From Pyramidobacter piscolens (GTDB taxonomy: Bacteria; Synergistota; Synergistia; Synergistales; Dethiosulfovibrionaceae): a DNA stretch of 20,939 nucleotides. The DNA lies in NCBI GenBank assembly GCA_004558205.1, contig SFDM01000047.1, forward strand, positions 1-20,939. Direction: 5' to 3'. Within the stretch, counting starts at the first letter, position 1, and each line of letters opens with the position of its first letter. The notes below the pieces were generated by a model. It searched no databases and was not told where the DNA came from. It saw only the letters and a program-made list of their open reading frames with translations. The position numbers were made by a program, and so were the translations under genes. Positions 14,194-20,939 of this stretch are shown piece by piece.

Positions 14194-15522
14194 ATGGAAC
14201 AGGAACAGCAATCACTTTTTGAGCGCAGGATTCCCCAGCCGCTGGCGGCCAGGCTGCGGCCCCAGAGCCTGGATGAGTTTGTGGGCCAGACCCACCTGCT
14301 GGGCGAAGGGAAGGTGCTGCGCCGCCTGATCGAGAGCGACCGCATTTCCTCCATGATCTTCTGGGGGCCCCCCGGAGTGGGGAAGACCACGCTGGCCCGC
14401 ATTATCGCCAACCGGACCAAGGCCTCCTTCATCGACTTTTCAGCCGTGACCAGCGGCATCAAGGAAATCCGCACGGTCATGCAGCAGGCTGACGACAACC
14501 GCCGTTTCGGCGAGACCACCATTGTCTTTGTGGACGAAATCCACCGTTTCAACAAGGCCCAGCAGGACGCCTTTTTGCCCTTCGTGGAGAAGGGCAGCAT
14601 CATCCTGATCGGCGCGACCACGGAGAACCCTTCTTTCGAGATCAACGGCGCTCTGCTGTCCCGCTGCAAGGTCTTCGTGCTGCAGGCACTGACGGCCGAG
14701 GATTTGACGGAGCTGCTGAGCCGTGCCCTGAAAGACCCCCGGGGTTTCGGCGGCCAGAACGTGGTCATGGAGCCTGAAATGCTGTCCATGATCGCCAATT
14801 TTGCTAACGGCGACGCCCGCACGGCCCTGTCCACGCTGGAGATGACCGTGCTGAACGGCGACCTGCAGGGGAACAGCGTGGTGGTCTCCGAAAAGACGTT
14901 GGAACAGTGCCTCTCTAAAAAGTCGCTTCTCTACGACAAAAAAGGCGAGGAGCACTACAACCTGATCTCGGCGCTGCACAAGTCCATGCGCAACTCAGAC
15001 CCCGACGCCGCTGTCTACTGGCTGGCCAGGATGTTAGAGGCCGGCGAGGACCCGCTCTACGTGGCGCGCCGCATCGTGCGCTTCGCCAGCGAGGACGTAG
15101 GGCTGGCCGATCCCCGCGCTCTGGAACAGGCCGTGGCCGCTTACCAGGCCTGCCATTTCATCGGCATGCCCGAATGTTCTGTCCATCTGACCCAGGCCGT
15201 GGTTTACCTGTCGATTTCGCCCAAGTCCAACGCCCTGGATGTGGCCTACATGCGCGCCAAAGAAGACGCCCTGACCCAGCTGGCCGAACCCGTGCCGCTG
15301 GTGATTCGCAATGCGCCCACCCGGCTGATGAAGGACCTGGACTACGGCAAGGGCTATCAGTACGCCCACGACGCCGCCGACAAGCTGACCAACATGCAGT
15401 GCCTGCCCGATTCCTTGCTGGGGCGCGAATACTACCGGCCCACGGAACAGGGCCTGGAAACGCGCTACAAAGCCCGCCTGGAACAGATCAAGGCCTGGAA
15501 AAAGGAACACGAACAGAGATGA
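14194..15522 (+). CDS. rarA: Replication-associated recombination ATPase RarA (MgsA)
   Basis: This 442-residue AAA+ ATPase of the RarA/MgsA/Mgs1/WRNIP1 family acts at stalled replication forks. Seen are the N-terminal PLAARLRPQSLDEFVGQTHLLG (16-37), Walker A GPPGVGKTT (58-66), Walker B VFVDEIHRFN (111-120), sensor 1 GATTENPSF (140-148), the LSRC arginine finger (R157), and the family-specific C-terminal tetramerisation part with ARRIVRFASEDVGLADP and LPDSLLGREYYRPTEQG. Length and all motifs are normal. The ATG at 14194 is preceded by GGGAGG about ten bases upstream. It is a single-gene unit, divergent from the LysR gene and convergent with the RND permease gene, and appears to be a housekeeping gene between accessory modules. 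Confidence 0.95.
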   Translation: MEQEQQSLFERRIPQPLAARLRPQSLDEFVGQTHLLGEGKVLRRLIESDRISSMIFWGPPGVGKTTLARIIANRTKASFIDFSAVTSGIKEIRTVMQQADDNRRFGETTIVFVDEIHRFNKAQQDAFLPFVEKGSIILIGATTENPSFEINGALLSRCKVFVLQALTAEDLTELLSRALKDPRGFGGQNVVMEPEMLSMIANFANGDARTALSTLEMTVLNGDLQGNSVVVSEKTLEQCLSKKSLLYDKKGEEHYNLISALHKSMRNSDPDAAVYWLARMLEAGEDPLYVARRIVRFASEDVGLADPRALEQAVAAYQACHFIGMPECSVHLTQAVVYLSISPKSNALDVAYMRAKEDALTQLAEPVPLVIRNAPTRLMKDLDYGKGYQYAHDAADKLTNMQCLPDSLLGREYYRPTEQGLETRYKARLEQIKAWKKEHEQR

Positions 15523-15646
15523 CGCTCGGCAGCACCGCTGTTTTCTGCGCTTTGTTATCTTCGCAGGAGGCTGTCCCGGGTGTTTTGCAAAGCCGTTTTG
15601 TGTCGATGGAGCGAGGCCTGATGAACCGCGGCCGAGAACATAAATA
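15523..15646. other. Short gap after rarA
   Basis: About 120 bases lie between the rarA stop and the shared terminator. No credible ORF, repeat copy or promoter was found on either strand. Confidence 0.4.
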
Positions 15647-15696
15647 AAGGAGAGGACGCGCGCCGTTTTTTGCGGCTGTGCTCTCTCCTTGTTGTT
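15647..15696. terminator. Bidirectional terminator between rarA and the RND permease gene
   Basis: AAGGAGAG (15647-15654) pairs with CTCTCCTT (15683-15690), with further partial pairing inside (CGCCG and CGGCTG around a T6 loop). GTTGTTTTATT follows on the plus strand and TATTTATG on the minus strand. It lies between two convergent genes and should serve both. Confidence 0.6.
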
Positions 15697-18600
15697 TTAT
15701 TCAGGATTTTTCACTTTATAGGCGGCGGCGGTGATCACGGGGATGACGATCAGCGTGAGGACGGTGCTGGCGGTGAGGCCGGCCATGATGGTGACGGCCA
15801 TGGGGGCGAAGAGCACGTCCCAGACCAGGGGCAGCATGCCCAGCACGGTGGTCAGCGCCGACATGGACACGGGGCGCAGGCGGCTGACGCCGCTGTCCAC
15901 GATGGTGGCGTAGTGGTCCTTCCCCGCAGCAAAGTCGGCGGTCACCTCGTCGAGCAGCACGATGGTGTTCTTCACGATCATGCCCACCAGGCTCAGCACG
16001 CCCAGCAGGGCCATGAAGCTGAAGGGCATGTTCATGAAATAGAGCCCCGGCACCACGCCGATCAGGATCATGGGTATGGAGGCCGAGATGATCAGGGGCT
16101 GTTTGAAGCCGTTGAACAGGAAGACCAGGACGGTGAACATCAAAAGCAGGCAGGGCAGGCACATGGAGCCGATGGCCGAGACGGCCTCGTTTTGAAGTTC
16201 TCTCTCGCCGCCCCACTCGAAGCTGTAGCCCACGGGCAGTTCGATGGCCCTGATCGCCGGTTCCATGCGGGCGATCATCCTCTCGGCGTTGGCGCCGGGA
16301 CGAATCTCGGTGCCGACGGTGATCATGCGGCTACGGTCCCGCCCCACGACAATGTTGTCCTCATACTCGGTGCGGAGGCCGGAGACCAGCGTGCCCAGGG
16401 GGACGGCCTTGCCCGCCGCGGGGGCCCAGAGGGGGAACGCGCTCAGGCTGTCGATCCGGTCCCGTTCGTCGGCGGGCACGGCCGCCAGGATGGGAATGGA
16501 GCGGTCGCCGTCGCGGAAAACGCCGATGGGCATTCCCCTGGTGGCCATTTGGAGGGCGCTGTTAATCTGGGGCCGGGTCAGGCCGAGGGTGCGCATCTGG
16601 TCCACCATAACCTGGGGGCGCAGCACTTCCACGGGATTGCGCCAGTCGGTCCTGACGAAGTTGTGGTCGGGGTCGGCTTCCACGATCTTCTGCACCCGTT
16701 CCGCCAGCCTGCGGAGCTCTGAGGGGTCCTCGCCGTAGATGCGGCCCTCGATTTTCGTGCCGTAGCCGCATTTTCCGAAGGCCTTGCACGCACCGTCCAC
16801 GTTGGGCATGTTTTCTCTCATGTATTTCTGTGTTTTTTCCATCAGCGATGGGACAGACTTGCCGCCGTGGGTTTCCACGAGGATCTGCGAGTAGGCGCTG
16901 TCGGGATCGGCAGGCAGGTAGGTCAGGATGAAGCGCAGGCTGCCGCCGCCTACGAAGGACGTGACGTTCTTCACTTCGGGCTGTTTGGCGAGGTACTCTT
17001 CCAGCTCGCGGGTGACTGCGAGCTGCGATTTGAGCGAGATGCCTTCGGGCTGCCACAGGTCTACGGTGTAATAGGCGCTTCCCGAATCGGGAAAGAACGT
17101 GAGGTCCAGTCGCGTGGACATGGCTATGGACAGCGCCAGCAGCGCGAGGACGGACAGGATTGTGCAGGCCCTGTGGCGCAGGCAGCATTCCAGCATGCGT
17201 CTGTATCCGCGGAAGAGCGGGCTGCCGTAGGGGTCTCCCGACTCCGCCGAAGGCTTGAGCACCAGGACGCCGAGCACCGGCGAGACGGTGACCGCCAGCA
17301 GCCAGCTGAGCAGCATGGAGATGCCCACCACCTGATAGAGGCTGCGGCAGAATTCGCCCGTCATGTGGGGCGACAGGCCGATGGGGACGAAGGCCAGCAC
17401 AGCGATAAAGGTGCCGCCCAGCATGGCCCACTTGGTGCTCTCTACCGATTCCGACGCGGCGTCTGCCGCCGCGTGCCCGCGCTGGACGCCCACCAGCATT
17501 CCCTCGGACACCACGATGGAGTTGTCCACCAGCGAGCCCAGGGCGATAATCAGCGCGGCCAGAGACACGATTTGGAGGAAAATGCCCGCTTCGTTCATGA
17601 CGATGAGCGTGGCGGCGATGGTCAGCAGCAGCACCGCGCCCACCATGACGCCCGTTTTCACGCCCATGAAGATCAGCAGCACGCCCACCACGATGACCAG
17701 GGACTCCGCAAGGTTGATGACGAAGTCGTTGGTGGACCTGGTCACCTCGTCGGACTGCATGTAGATCTCCTGAAGTTCCATCCCGACGGGCGTCATGGCC
17801 GTCAGCTCTTTGAGGCGGCGCTTCACGGCCTCGCCCATGACCACCACGTTGCCGCCCGTCACCGTGGAGATGCCTATGCCTAGGGCGGTGCGCCCGTTGC
17901 GGCGCATCACGAAGCTCTGAGGATCCATGTAATCGCGCCGGATATCGGCTACTTCCCGCAGGCGAAGCAGCGTTCCGCCCTGGCCTCCGATCACCAGGCT
18001 CCCGATATCCTCCACGGAAGTGATGCCGCCCGTGGGAGACAGGCGGGAATAACGTTCGCCGATGTAGGCGCTGCCGGCGGAGCTCAGCTGGTTCTGCTGG
18101 CTGAAGATGCCGATGATCGAGTTCGGATCGAGCCCGAAGGAGGCCACTTTGCTCCGTGGCGTTTCCACGTAGATGGCTTCCTGCTGTTCTCCCACGATCT
18201 CCACGCGGGCCACCTGGGGGACCAGCACCAGCTGTTTCCTCAGGTAATCGGCGTAGTCCCAGAGCTCGCGCATGCTGTAGCCGTCGCCCACCAGGGCGTA
18301 ATACTGGCCGTACACGTCGCCGTAGTCGTTATTGACCACCGTGGTACATCCCGCGGGCATTTGGGGCTGCACGTCGGCGATCTTTTGACGCAGCTTGTCC
18401 CATATCTGAGGCAGTTCAGCCTCGGTGAATTTGTCCTTAATGTCCACGTAGACCATGGACAGCCCCGGCGCCGAGCGGGAGCGGATGTGCTTGATCTCGC
18501 CCATGGTCTGCACTGCGTCTTCAATGCGGCTGGTGACCTCCCGTTCCGTCTCGTAGGCTGTGGAACCGGGATAGACCGTGGTCACGATGGCCGTCTTGAT

Positions 18601-18723
18601 CGTAAAAGCGGGGTCTTCCAGCTTGCCGATCTGCAGGTAGGCCGCCGTGCCCCAGGCTGCCAGCAGGGCGCAGAGGAAGAGCACCACCGATTTGCGTTTG
18701 ATACTGGCGCGCGCGATGTCCAT
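15697..18723 (-). CDS. RND superfamily efflux permease (AcrB/TriC-like)
   Basis: This 1008-residue inner-membrane proton/drug antiporter has the canonical plan: N-terminal membrane segment (KRKSVVLFLCALLAAWG, 10-25), first porter loop (about 30-335), membrane block (about 337-540), second large periplasmic loop and a final membrane block (about 860-1000). In the TM4 relay the usual DD pair reads LVDNSIVV (D400, N401), while the TM10 lysine is kept (K918 in GMIVKNTIVLLDE). RND proteins with VDN instead of VDD form a recognised branch, so one acidic residue may suffice. No fusion-protein gene precedes it directly. Its ATG has no good ribosome binding site and lies three bases after the stop of a 46-codon ORF in the same frame, suggesting coupled translation. 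The substrate is unknown; the TetR gene upstream is the probable regulator. Confidence 0.92.
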   Translation of the reverse strand: MDIARASIKRKSVVLFLCALLAAWGTAAYLQIGKLEDPAFTIKTAIVTTVYPGSTAYETEREVTSRIEDAVQTMGEIKHIRSRSAPGLSMVYVDIKDKFTEAELPQIWDKLRQKIADVQPQMPAGCTTVVNNDYGDVYGQYYALVGDGYSMRELWDYADYLRKQLVLVPQVARVEIVGEQQEAIYVETPRSKVASFGLDPNSIIGIFSQQNQLSSAGSAYIGERYSRLSPTGGITSVEDIGSLVIGGQGGTLLRLREVADIRRDYMDPQSFVMRRNGRTALGIGISTVTGGNVVVMGEAVKRRLKELTAMTPVGMELQEIYMQSDEVTRSTNDFVINLAESLVIVVGVLLIFMGVKTGVMVGAVLLLTIAATLIVMNEAGIFLQIVSLAALIIALGSLVDNSIVVSEGMLVGVQRGHAAADAASESVESTKWAMLGGTFIAVLAFVPIGLSPHMTGEFCRSLYQVVGISMLLSWLLAVTVSPVLGVLVLKPSAESGDPYGSPLFRGYRRMLECCLRHRACTILSVLALLALSIAMSTRLDLTFFPDSGSAYYTVDLWQPEGISLKSQLAVTRELEEYLAKQPEVKNVTSFVGGGSLRFILTYLPADPDSAYSQILVETHGGKSVPSLMEKTQKYMRENMPNVDGACKAFGKCGYGTKIEGRIYGEDPSELRRLAERVQKIVEADPDHNFVRTDWRNPVEVLRPQVMVDQMRTLGLTRPQINSALQMATRGMPIGVFRDGDRSIPILAAVPADERDRIDSLSAFPLWAPAAGKAVPLGTLVSGLRTEYEDNIVVGRDRSRMITVGTEIRPGANAERMIARMEPAIRAIELPVGYSFEWGGERELQNEAVSAIGSMCLPCLLLMFTVLVFLFNGFKQPLIISASIPMILIGVVPGLYFMNMPFSFMALLGVLSLVGMIVKNTIVLLDEVTADFAAGKDHYATIVDSGVSRLRPVSMSALTTVLGMLPLVWDVLFAPMAVTIMAGLTASTVLTLIVIPVITAAAYKVKNPE

Positions 18724-18726
18724 GCT

Positions 18727-18867
18727 TCAGCGCTGCCTTTTGTCCCAGGGGCGCTCGGGCTGTCCCGCGGCATCCGCGTGAGATGTGAGAACGCCGCGCG
18801 TCCCGTGGGAACGCTGTGGCGCGGAGAAATAAGGTTTGCTCCTTACGGAGACGGTTATTTTTTTCAT
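18727..18867 (-). CDS. 46-codon leader ORF, in frame with the RND permease gene
   Basis: I do not recognise this peptide. It begins MKKITVSVRSKPYFSAPQRS and ends QPERPWDKRQR, is basic, and has no membrane segment. Its ATG at 18867 has the best ribosome binding site in the region, AGGAGGG six bases upstream, while the RND gene has none. It ends TGA-AGC-ATG, where the last ATG is the RND start, so the two are in the same frame with one stop between them. Options are a leader peptide that couples or controls RND translation; the fused ends of a deleted membrane-fusion-protein gene, since a fusion-protein gene normally precedes an RND gene; or an N-terminal extension of the RND protein cut off by a nonsense codon. 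A small hairpin (GGCGG 18890-18894 with CCGCC 18901-18905) lies just before its ribosome binding site. Confidence 0.5.
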   Translation of the reverse strand: MKKITVSVRSKPYFSAPQRSHGTRGVLTSHADAAGQPERPWDKRQR

Positions 18868-18947
18868 GTGAAGCCCTCCTGTTTTTGCGGGCGGCAGTTT
18901 CCGCCTTAATCAGAAGAATTTTAGAGTCCTGGAAAAAATCCGGCTAT

Positions 18948-18998
18948 ACACAGAAAGGGCAAAGTGTGGAGAAGCTGCACACTTTGCCCTTTCTGTGT
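18948..18998 (-). terminator. Hairpin after the TetR gene
   Basis: A perfect 21-base inverted repeat (arms 18948-18968 and 18978-18998) with a 9-base loop starts 12 bases after the TetR stop codon. The run of T lies before rather than after the stem on the minus strand (ATTTTTTTAATT), with another T6 about ten bases after it. It separates tetR from the leader/RND transcript, which then needs its own promoter; TAAAAT near 18917-18922 (minus) is a candidate -10. Confidence 0.65.
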
Positions 18999-19009
18999 AA
19001 TTAAAAAAA

Positions 19010-19537
19010 TTATTTGCAGCGGAGGATCAGCCGTTCCAGCCGGTCGATCAGCGCCTCCGCGTCCAGAGAGGGGGTGTCGGCGTTTAAAATCCACAGGCCT
19101 GTCACAGCGCAGGCGTAGAAGTTGACGAGGAATTCCTTGTCCTCGCTGCTCTGGCGCGTACAGAAGGGAAGGATCTGCGGCGGCAGGCCCGTCAGGAAGC
19201 GCCGCGTCCCGTCGAACATGAGTTTTTCGATCGCCCCGCGGCGCGGTGAGTTCAGCGCCCGCCTCAGCACCTTCTGCCGCTTGACCACATAGTTCACGTA
19301 GGGCAGCAGCGCTTCGCGGCTGGTTGAAGCCGCCGAACTTTCCTTCACGATCTGGTCCACGTCCTTTTGGAGGATCCACTGGATCAGGGCATCCAAATCC
19401 TGGAAATGGTAGTAGAAGGCCGAACGCGACAGAGGGCATTGGCCGATCAGGTCCTTTACGGTGATCTGGTCGATGTCCTTCGTTAAGATGAGCTTTTCAA
19501 GGGCCTCTGCGAAAATTTCCTTTGTGGGTATGGGCAT
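19010..19537 (-). CDS. TetR/AcrR family regulator
   Basis: This 175-residue repressor has an N-terminal helix-turn-helix (about 8-55): FAEALEKLILTKDIDQITVKDL, then CPLSRSAFYYHFQDLDALI. The SRSAFYYHF core is the recognition helix typical of TetR proteins. The C-terminal domain resembles the DhaS-type (TetR_C_8) branch and would bind an inducer, perhaps a pump substrate. The ATG at 19537 has GAGGAG ten bases upstream. It lies directly upstream of the leader ORF and RND permease gene on the same strand, separated by a strong hairpin, so it is the best candidate for local control of the pump. Its own promoter is overlapped by a 14-bp inverted repeat, consistent with autoregulation. Confidence 0.88.
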   Translation of the reverse strand: MPIPTKEIFAEALEKLILTKDIDQITVKDLIGQCPLSRSAFYYHFQDLDALIQWILQKDVDQIVKESSAASTSREALLPYVNYVVKRQKVLRRALNSPRRGAIEKLMFDGTRRFLTGLPPQILPFCTRQSSEDKEFLVNFYACAVTGLWILNADTPSLDAEALIDRLERLILRCK

Positions 19538-19582
19538 ACAGTCTCAGCTCCTCGGCGGGATGTGCGAAAAAAGTCTTTCAAA

Positions 19583-19625
19583 ATTATAGCACAGGCGGCT
19601 CTCTGGGAGGGGAGAGCCGCCTGTG
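19583..19625 (-). promoter_or_regulatory. tetR promoter with 14-bp inverted repeat (operator or hairpin)
   Basis: On the minus strand a perfect TATAAT (19583-19588) lies 46 bases before the tetR ATG. Just upstream, arms 19590-19603 and 19612-19625 (CACAGGCGGCTCTC and its exact complement) form a perfect inverted repeat around an 8-base centre, covering the spacer and -35 position. It fits a TetR-type operator. It could equally be a terminator hairpin for a transcript coming from marR. Confidence 0.5.
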
Positions 19626-19644
19626 TTCCGCCGGTGAGGCCGAT

Positions 19645-19812
19645 CGATGAATATGCCCTTTATACTACTTTGCAATAAAAACACAAAATGGGCACGGAGG
19701 GGACGAACCGATGGGTATCCACCAAGCGAGTATAGGCAGGCCGAACAGGCCGAGATAGTCTTTAGCGACTGCATGGCTCCTCGGGCCGGCCCCGGACGTT
19801 AGTTCAGCTGTT
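19645..19812 (+). repeat. Intergenic structured repeat, copy B
   Basis: It is the best partner of copy A (about 85 percent over the 127-base core) and also carries the 3' end seen in copy D. The GGCC-GAACA-GGCC hairpin (19739-19751) keeps its stem while the loop is two bases longer than in copies A and C. Unlike the other three copies, it does not follow a co-directional gene: its plus sense is opposite to both neighbours, marR and tetR. It begins 20 bases after the inverted repeat of the tetR promoter. Confidence 0.75.
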
Positions 19813-19838
19813 CTATTGATAATTGGTATTACAGGGGG

Positions 19839-20330
19839 CTAGCGCGCTTCCGCCGCCGGTTCCAGGCCGAACAGCCGGGCGGCGGCGCCGTCGAAGTTGT
19901 CCATGGGCGTGCCGGATAGGTTGTCGCGCACGCGGCGCAGCAGGCAGGACAGTGTGTGCTTGTCCTCTTCTGTGAAGCCGAGGGTCATGTCCGCGTTGAC
20001 ATCGCTCCACGCCCTTGCGGCGGCGCGGGCGCATTCCTCGCCTTTTTCCGTGAGTTCCACGATTTGCGTTCGATTCGTCAGGCGGTCCCTTTTCCGGCAG
20101 ACGCAGCCCTCTTTTTCCAGACGCCGGACCGTCAGAGTGACCGTCGCGGGAGACAGCTGAAGGCAGCGGGCGATGCCGGCCTGAGACAGGGGGCCTAGGC
20201 CGTAGAGCAGCAGGGCGATCTTTCCCTGGCCTTGGTGAGGGCGGGATTGGGACATAAGGCGCCTCTGCCTGTTTCCGGCGAGCTGCTCTATCTGCGCGGC
20301 CAGATAGGCCACAGGATATTTTTCCGTCAT
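19839..20330 (-). CDS. MarR family regulator
   Basis: This 163-residue protein has a central winged helix: LSQAGIARCLQLSPATVTLTVRRLEKEG (about 53-80), followed by the basic wing CRKRDRLTNRTQIVELTEKGEE, the hallmark D-x-R-x-x-x-x-x-L-T-x-x-G pattern of MarR. Flanking helices form the dimerisation part. The ATG at 20330 has GAGGGGTG seven bases upstream. It lies 84 bases after the stop of the membrane-fusion-protein gene and is probably co-transcribed with it. MarR proteins often repress efflux genes and respond to small aromatic compounds; that role here is inference from position. Confidence 0.88.
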   Translation of the reverse strand: MTEKYPVAYLAAQIEQLAGNRQRRLMSQSRPHQGQGKIALLLYGLGPLSQAGIARCLQLSPATVTLTVRRLEKEGCVCRKRDRLTNRTQIVELTEKGEECARAAARAWSDVNADMTLGFTEEDKHTLSCLLRRVRDNLSGTPMDNFDGAAARLFGLEPAAEAR

Positions 20331-20414
20331 GGTTGTTCACCCCTCAGTTTTTAAGAATTTGGAAAGAAGCCGTGAACCTGTCCCGGAGGAAAGGCCCGAA
20401 AACCCGCGGCGCCG

Positions 20415-20939
20415 TCATTCCGTCCGCACCACTTCCACGGCGGCGCCGTCCTTCAGGTTGTTTCCGCCGGAGACTACCACCGCTTCGCCGGCGGCCAGGC
20501 CCTCGGTTACCGTCAGCACGCTGCCCCGGGCCACGCCGATTTTAACGGGCTGCACGGCGATTTTGCCCTCGCGGACGGCCAGCACCGTGCCGTCGGAGCG
20601 AAGGGCTTCCGACGGGATGACCAGCGGGTTGGTCTCCGACGCCTCGATCAGCATCACCCGCGCGAACATGCCGGGTTTGAGCTTGAATCCCGCGGCCTCG
20701 TTGTCCACGGTGATGCGGGCGCTTAAAGTGCGGGTCGACGTGTCAATATAGGGGTTGATCAGCGTCACCGTGCCGTAAAAGCGCTCGCCCGGCAGGCTTT
20801 CGAAGGTCAGTTCCGCTTCCATGCCGAGGCGCAGGCGGCCCATGTGGCGTTCCGGTATGTCGATGGGCGCTTTGAGCTTGTTCACCTGGCCGATGCGGAA
20901 CACGTTGGTGCTGTCCTTGAGCAGCGCGCCGGCGGTCAT
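20415..20939 (-). CDS. RND/HlyD-type membrane-fusion protein, C-terminal part (cut by window end)
   Basis: Only the last 174 residues are visible and the 5' end lies beyond the window; the ATG at the edge is probably internal. The visible part covers the beta-barrel region (FRIGQVNKLKAPIDIPERHM, then GMEAELTFESLPGERFYGTVTLINPYIDTSTRT) and the membrane-proximal domain (LKPGMFARVMLIEASETNPLVIPSEALRSDG, ending GLAAGEAVVVSGGNNLKDG). This is the periplasmic adaptor of tripartite efflux pumps. The usual partner would be an RND permease immediately downstream, but marR and tetR follow instead and the RND gene comes 1.7 kb later. It may serve that permease or another pump gene to the right of the window. 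Confidence 0.85.
   Translation of the reverse strand: MTAGALLKDSTNVFRIGQVNKLKAPIDIPERHMGRLRLGMEAELTFESLPGERFYGTVTLINPYIDTSTRTLSARITVDNEAAGFKLKPGMFARVMLIEASETNPLVIPSEALRSDGTVLAVREGKIAVQPVKIGVARGSVLTVTEGLAAGEAVVVSGGNNLKDGAAVEVVRTE

Noticed and set aside
14022..14834. 270-codon N-terminal extension of the LysR open frame
   Set aside because: It is antisense to rarA, which has complete AAA+ motifs; the typical LysR start MDFRELQYV and a strong ribosome binding site are at about 14015-14030.
15670..16722. 350-codon plus-strand open frame opposite the RND permease
   Set aside because: Antisense shadow of a well-conserved RND gene.
19544..19774. 76-codon minus-strand open frame covering repeat copy B
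   Set aside because: A related peptide (LGGYP-type segment) can be read in copy A, but this follows from the DNA similarity. The frame has no ribosome binding site and copies C and D do not keep it.
183..19812. CRISPR array formed by the four repeats
   Set aside because: The repeats are more than 100 bases long, kilobases apart and in both orientations, with no regular spacers and no cas genes.
19645..19812. Insertion sequence or MITE
   Set aside because: No transposase, no clear terminal inverted repeats and no target-site duplication were found around copies A and B, although an old non-autonomous element cannot be excluded.

Overview
The window (about 21 kb, GC-rich genes with AT-rich promoter gaps) looks like a chromosomal segment of a diderm, probably anaerobic, peptide- or amino-acid-using bacterium. 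An RND efflux permease and a membrane-fusion protein imply an outer membrane. Strong AGGAGG-type ribosome binding sites, two M20 amidohydrolase/permease modules, a DUF1847 protein and an AmpS-like protein fit Synergistota (for example a Pyramidobacter-like genome). That assignment is inference from gene content; no rRNA or tRNA is present to confirm it.

Layout. 1-320: AT-rich gap plus a repeat copy. 321-5102: a minus-strand operon in the order M20 amidohydrolase, AbgT-type transporter, AmpS/M29-like protein, divergent from a GntR/FCD regulator; it probably takes up and cleaves an acyl- or aminobenzoyl-amino acid. 5103-5425: two strong hairpins around a second repeat copy. 5426-7066: minus-strand pair encoding a cysteine-rich DUF1847 protein and an exported protein with two DUF1036-like modules. 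7248-8498: plus-strand HAD phosphatase/GNAT acetyltransferase fusion. 8499-8771: third repeat copy and a 27-bp-stem hairpin. 8772-12814: minus-strand operon of a polytopic ion-transporter-type permease, a second M20 amidohydrolase and an amidase, followed upstream by a LysR regulator (13104-14015). 14194-15522: rarA (mgsA) on the plus strand. 15697-20939: minus-strand drug-efflux region with the end of a membrane-fusion protein, MarR, TetR, a 46-codon leader ORF and an RND permease. A fourth repeat copy lies between marR and tetR.

Two catabolic modules of the same design (regulator, permease, M20 amidohydrolase, another amide- or peptide-bond enzyme) sit within 13 kb, suggesting a specialised scavenging region for small amidated or acylated amino acids, followed by an efflux locus. 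The efflux locus has an unusual order: two regulators lie between the fusion protein and the permease, and the permease start is joined to a short in-frame leader ORF.

The least explained signal is a family of about 120-170 bp intergenic repeats, four copies in 21 kb (183-300 minus; 5209-5347, 8504-8672 and 19645-19812 plus). They share a GGCC-loop-GGCC hairpin and a conserved 3' end and lie next to strong hairpins. I do not recognise the family. Several long open frames opposite real genes, and long N-terminal extensions of real genes, were discarded as shadows; starts were chosen from ribosome binding sites.
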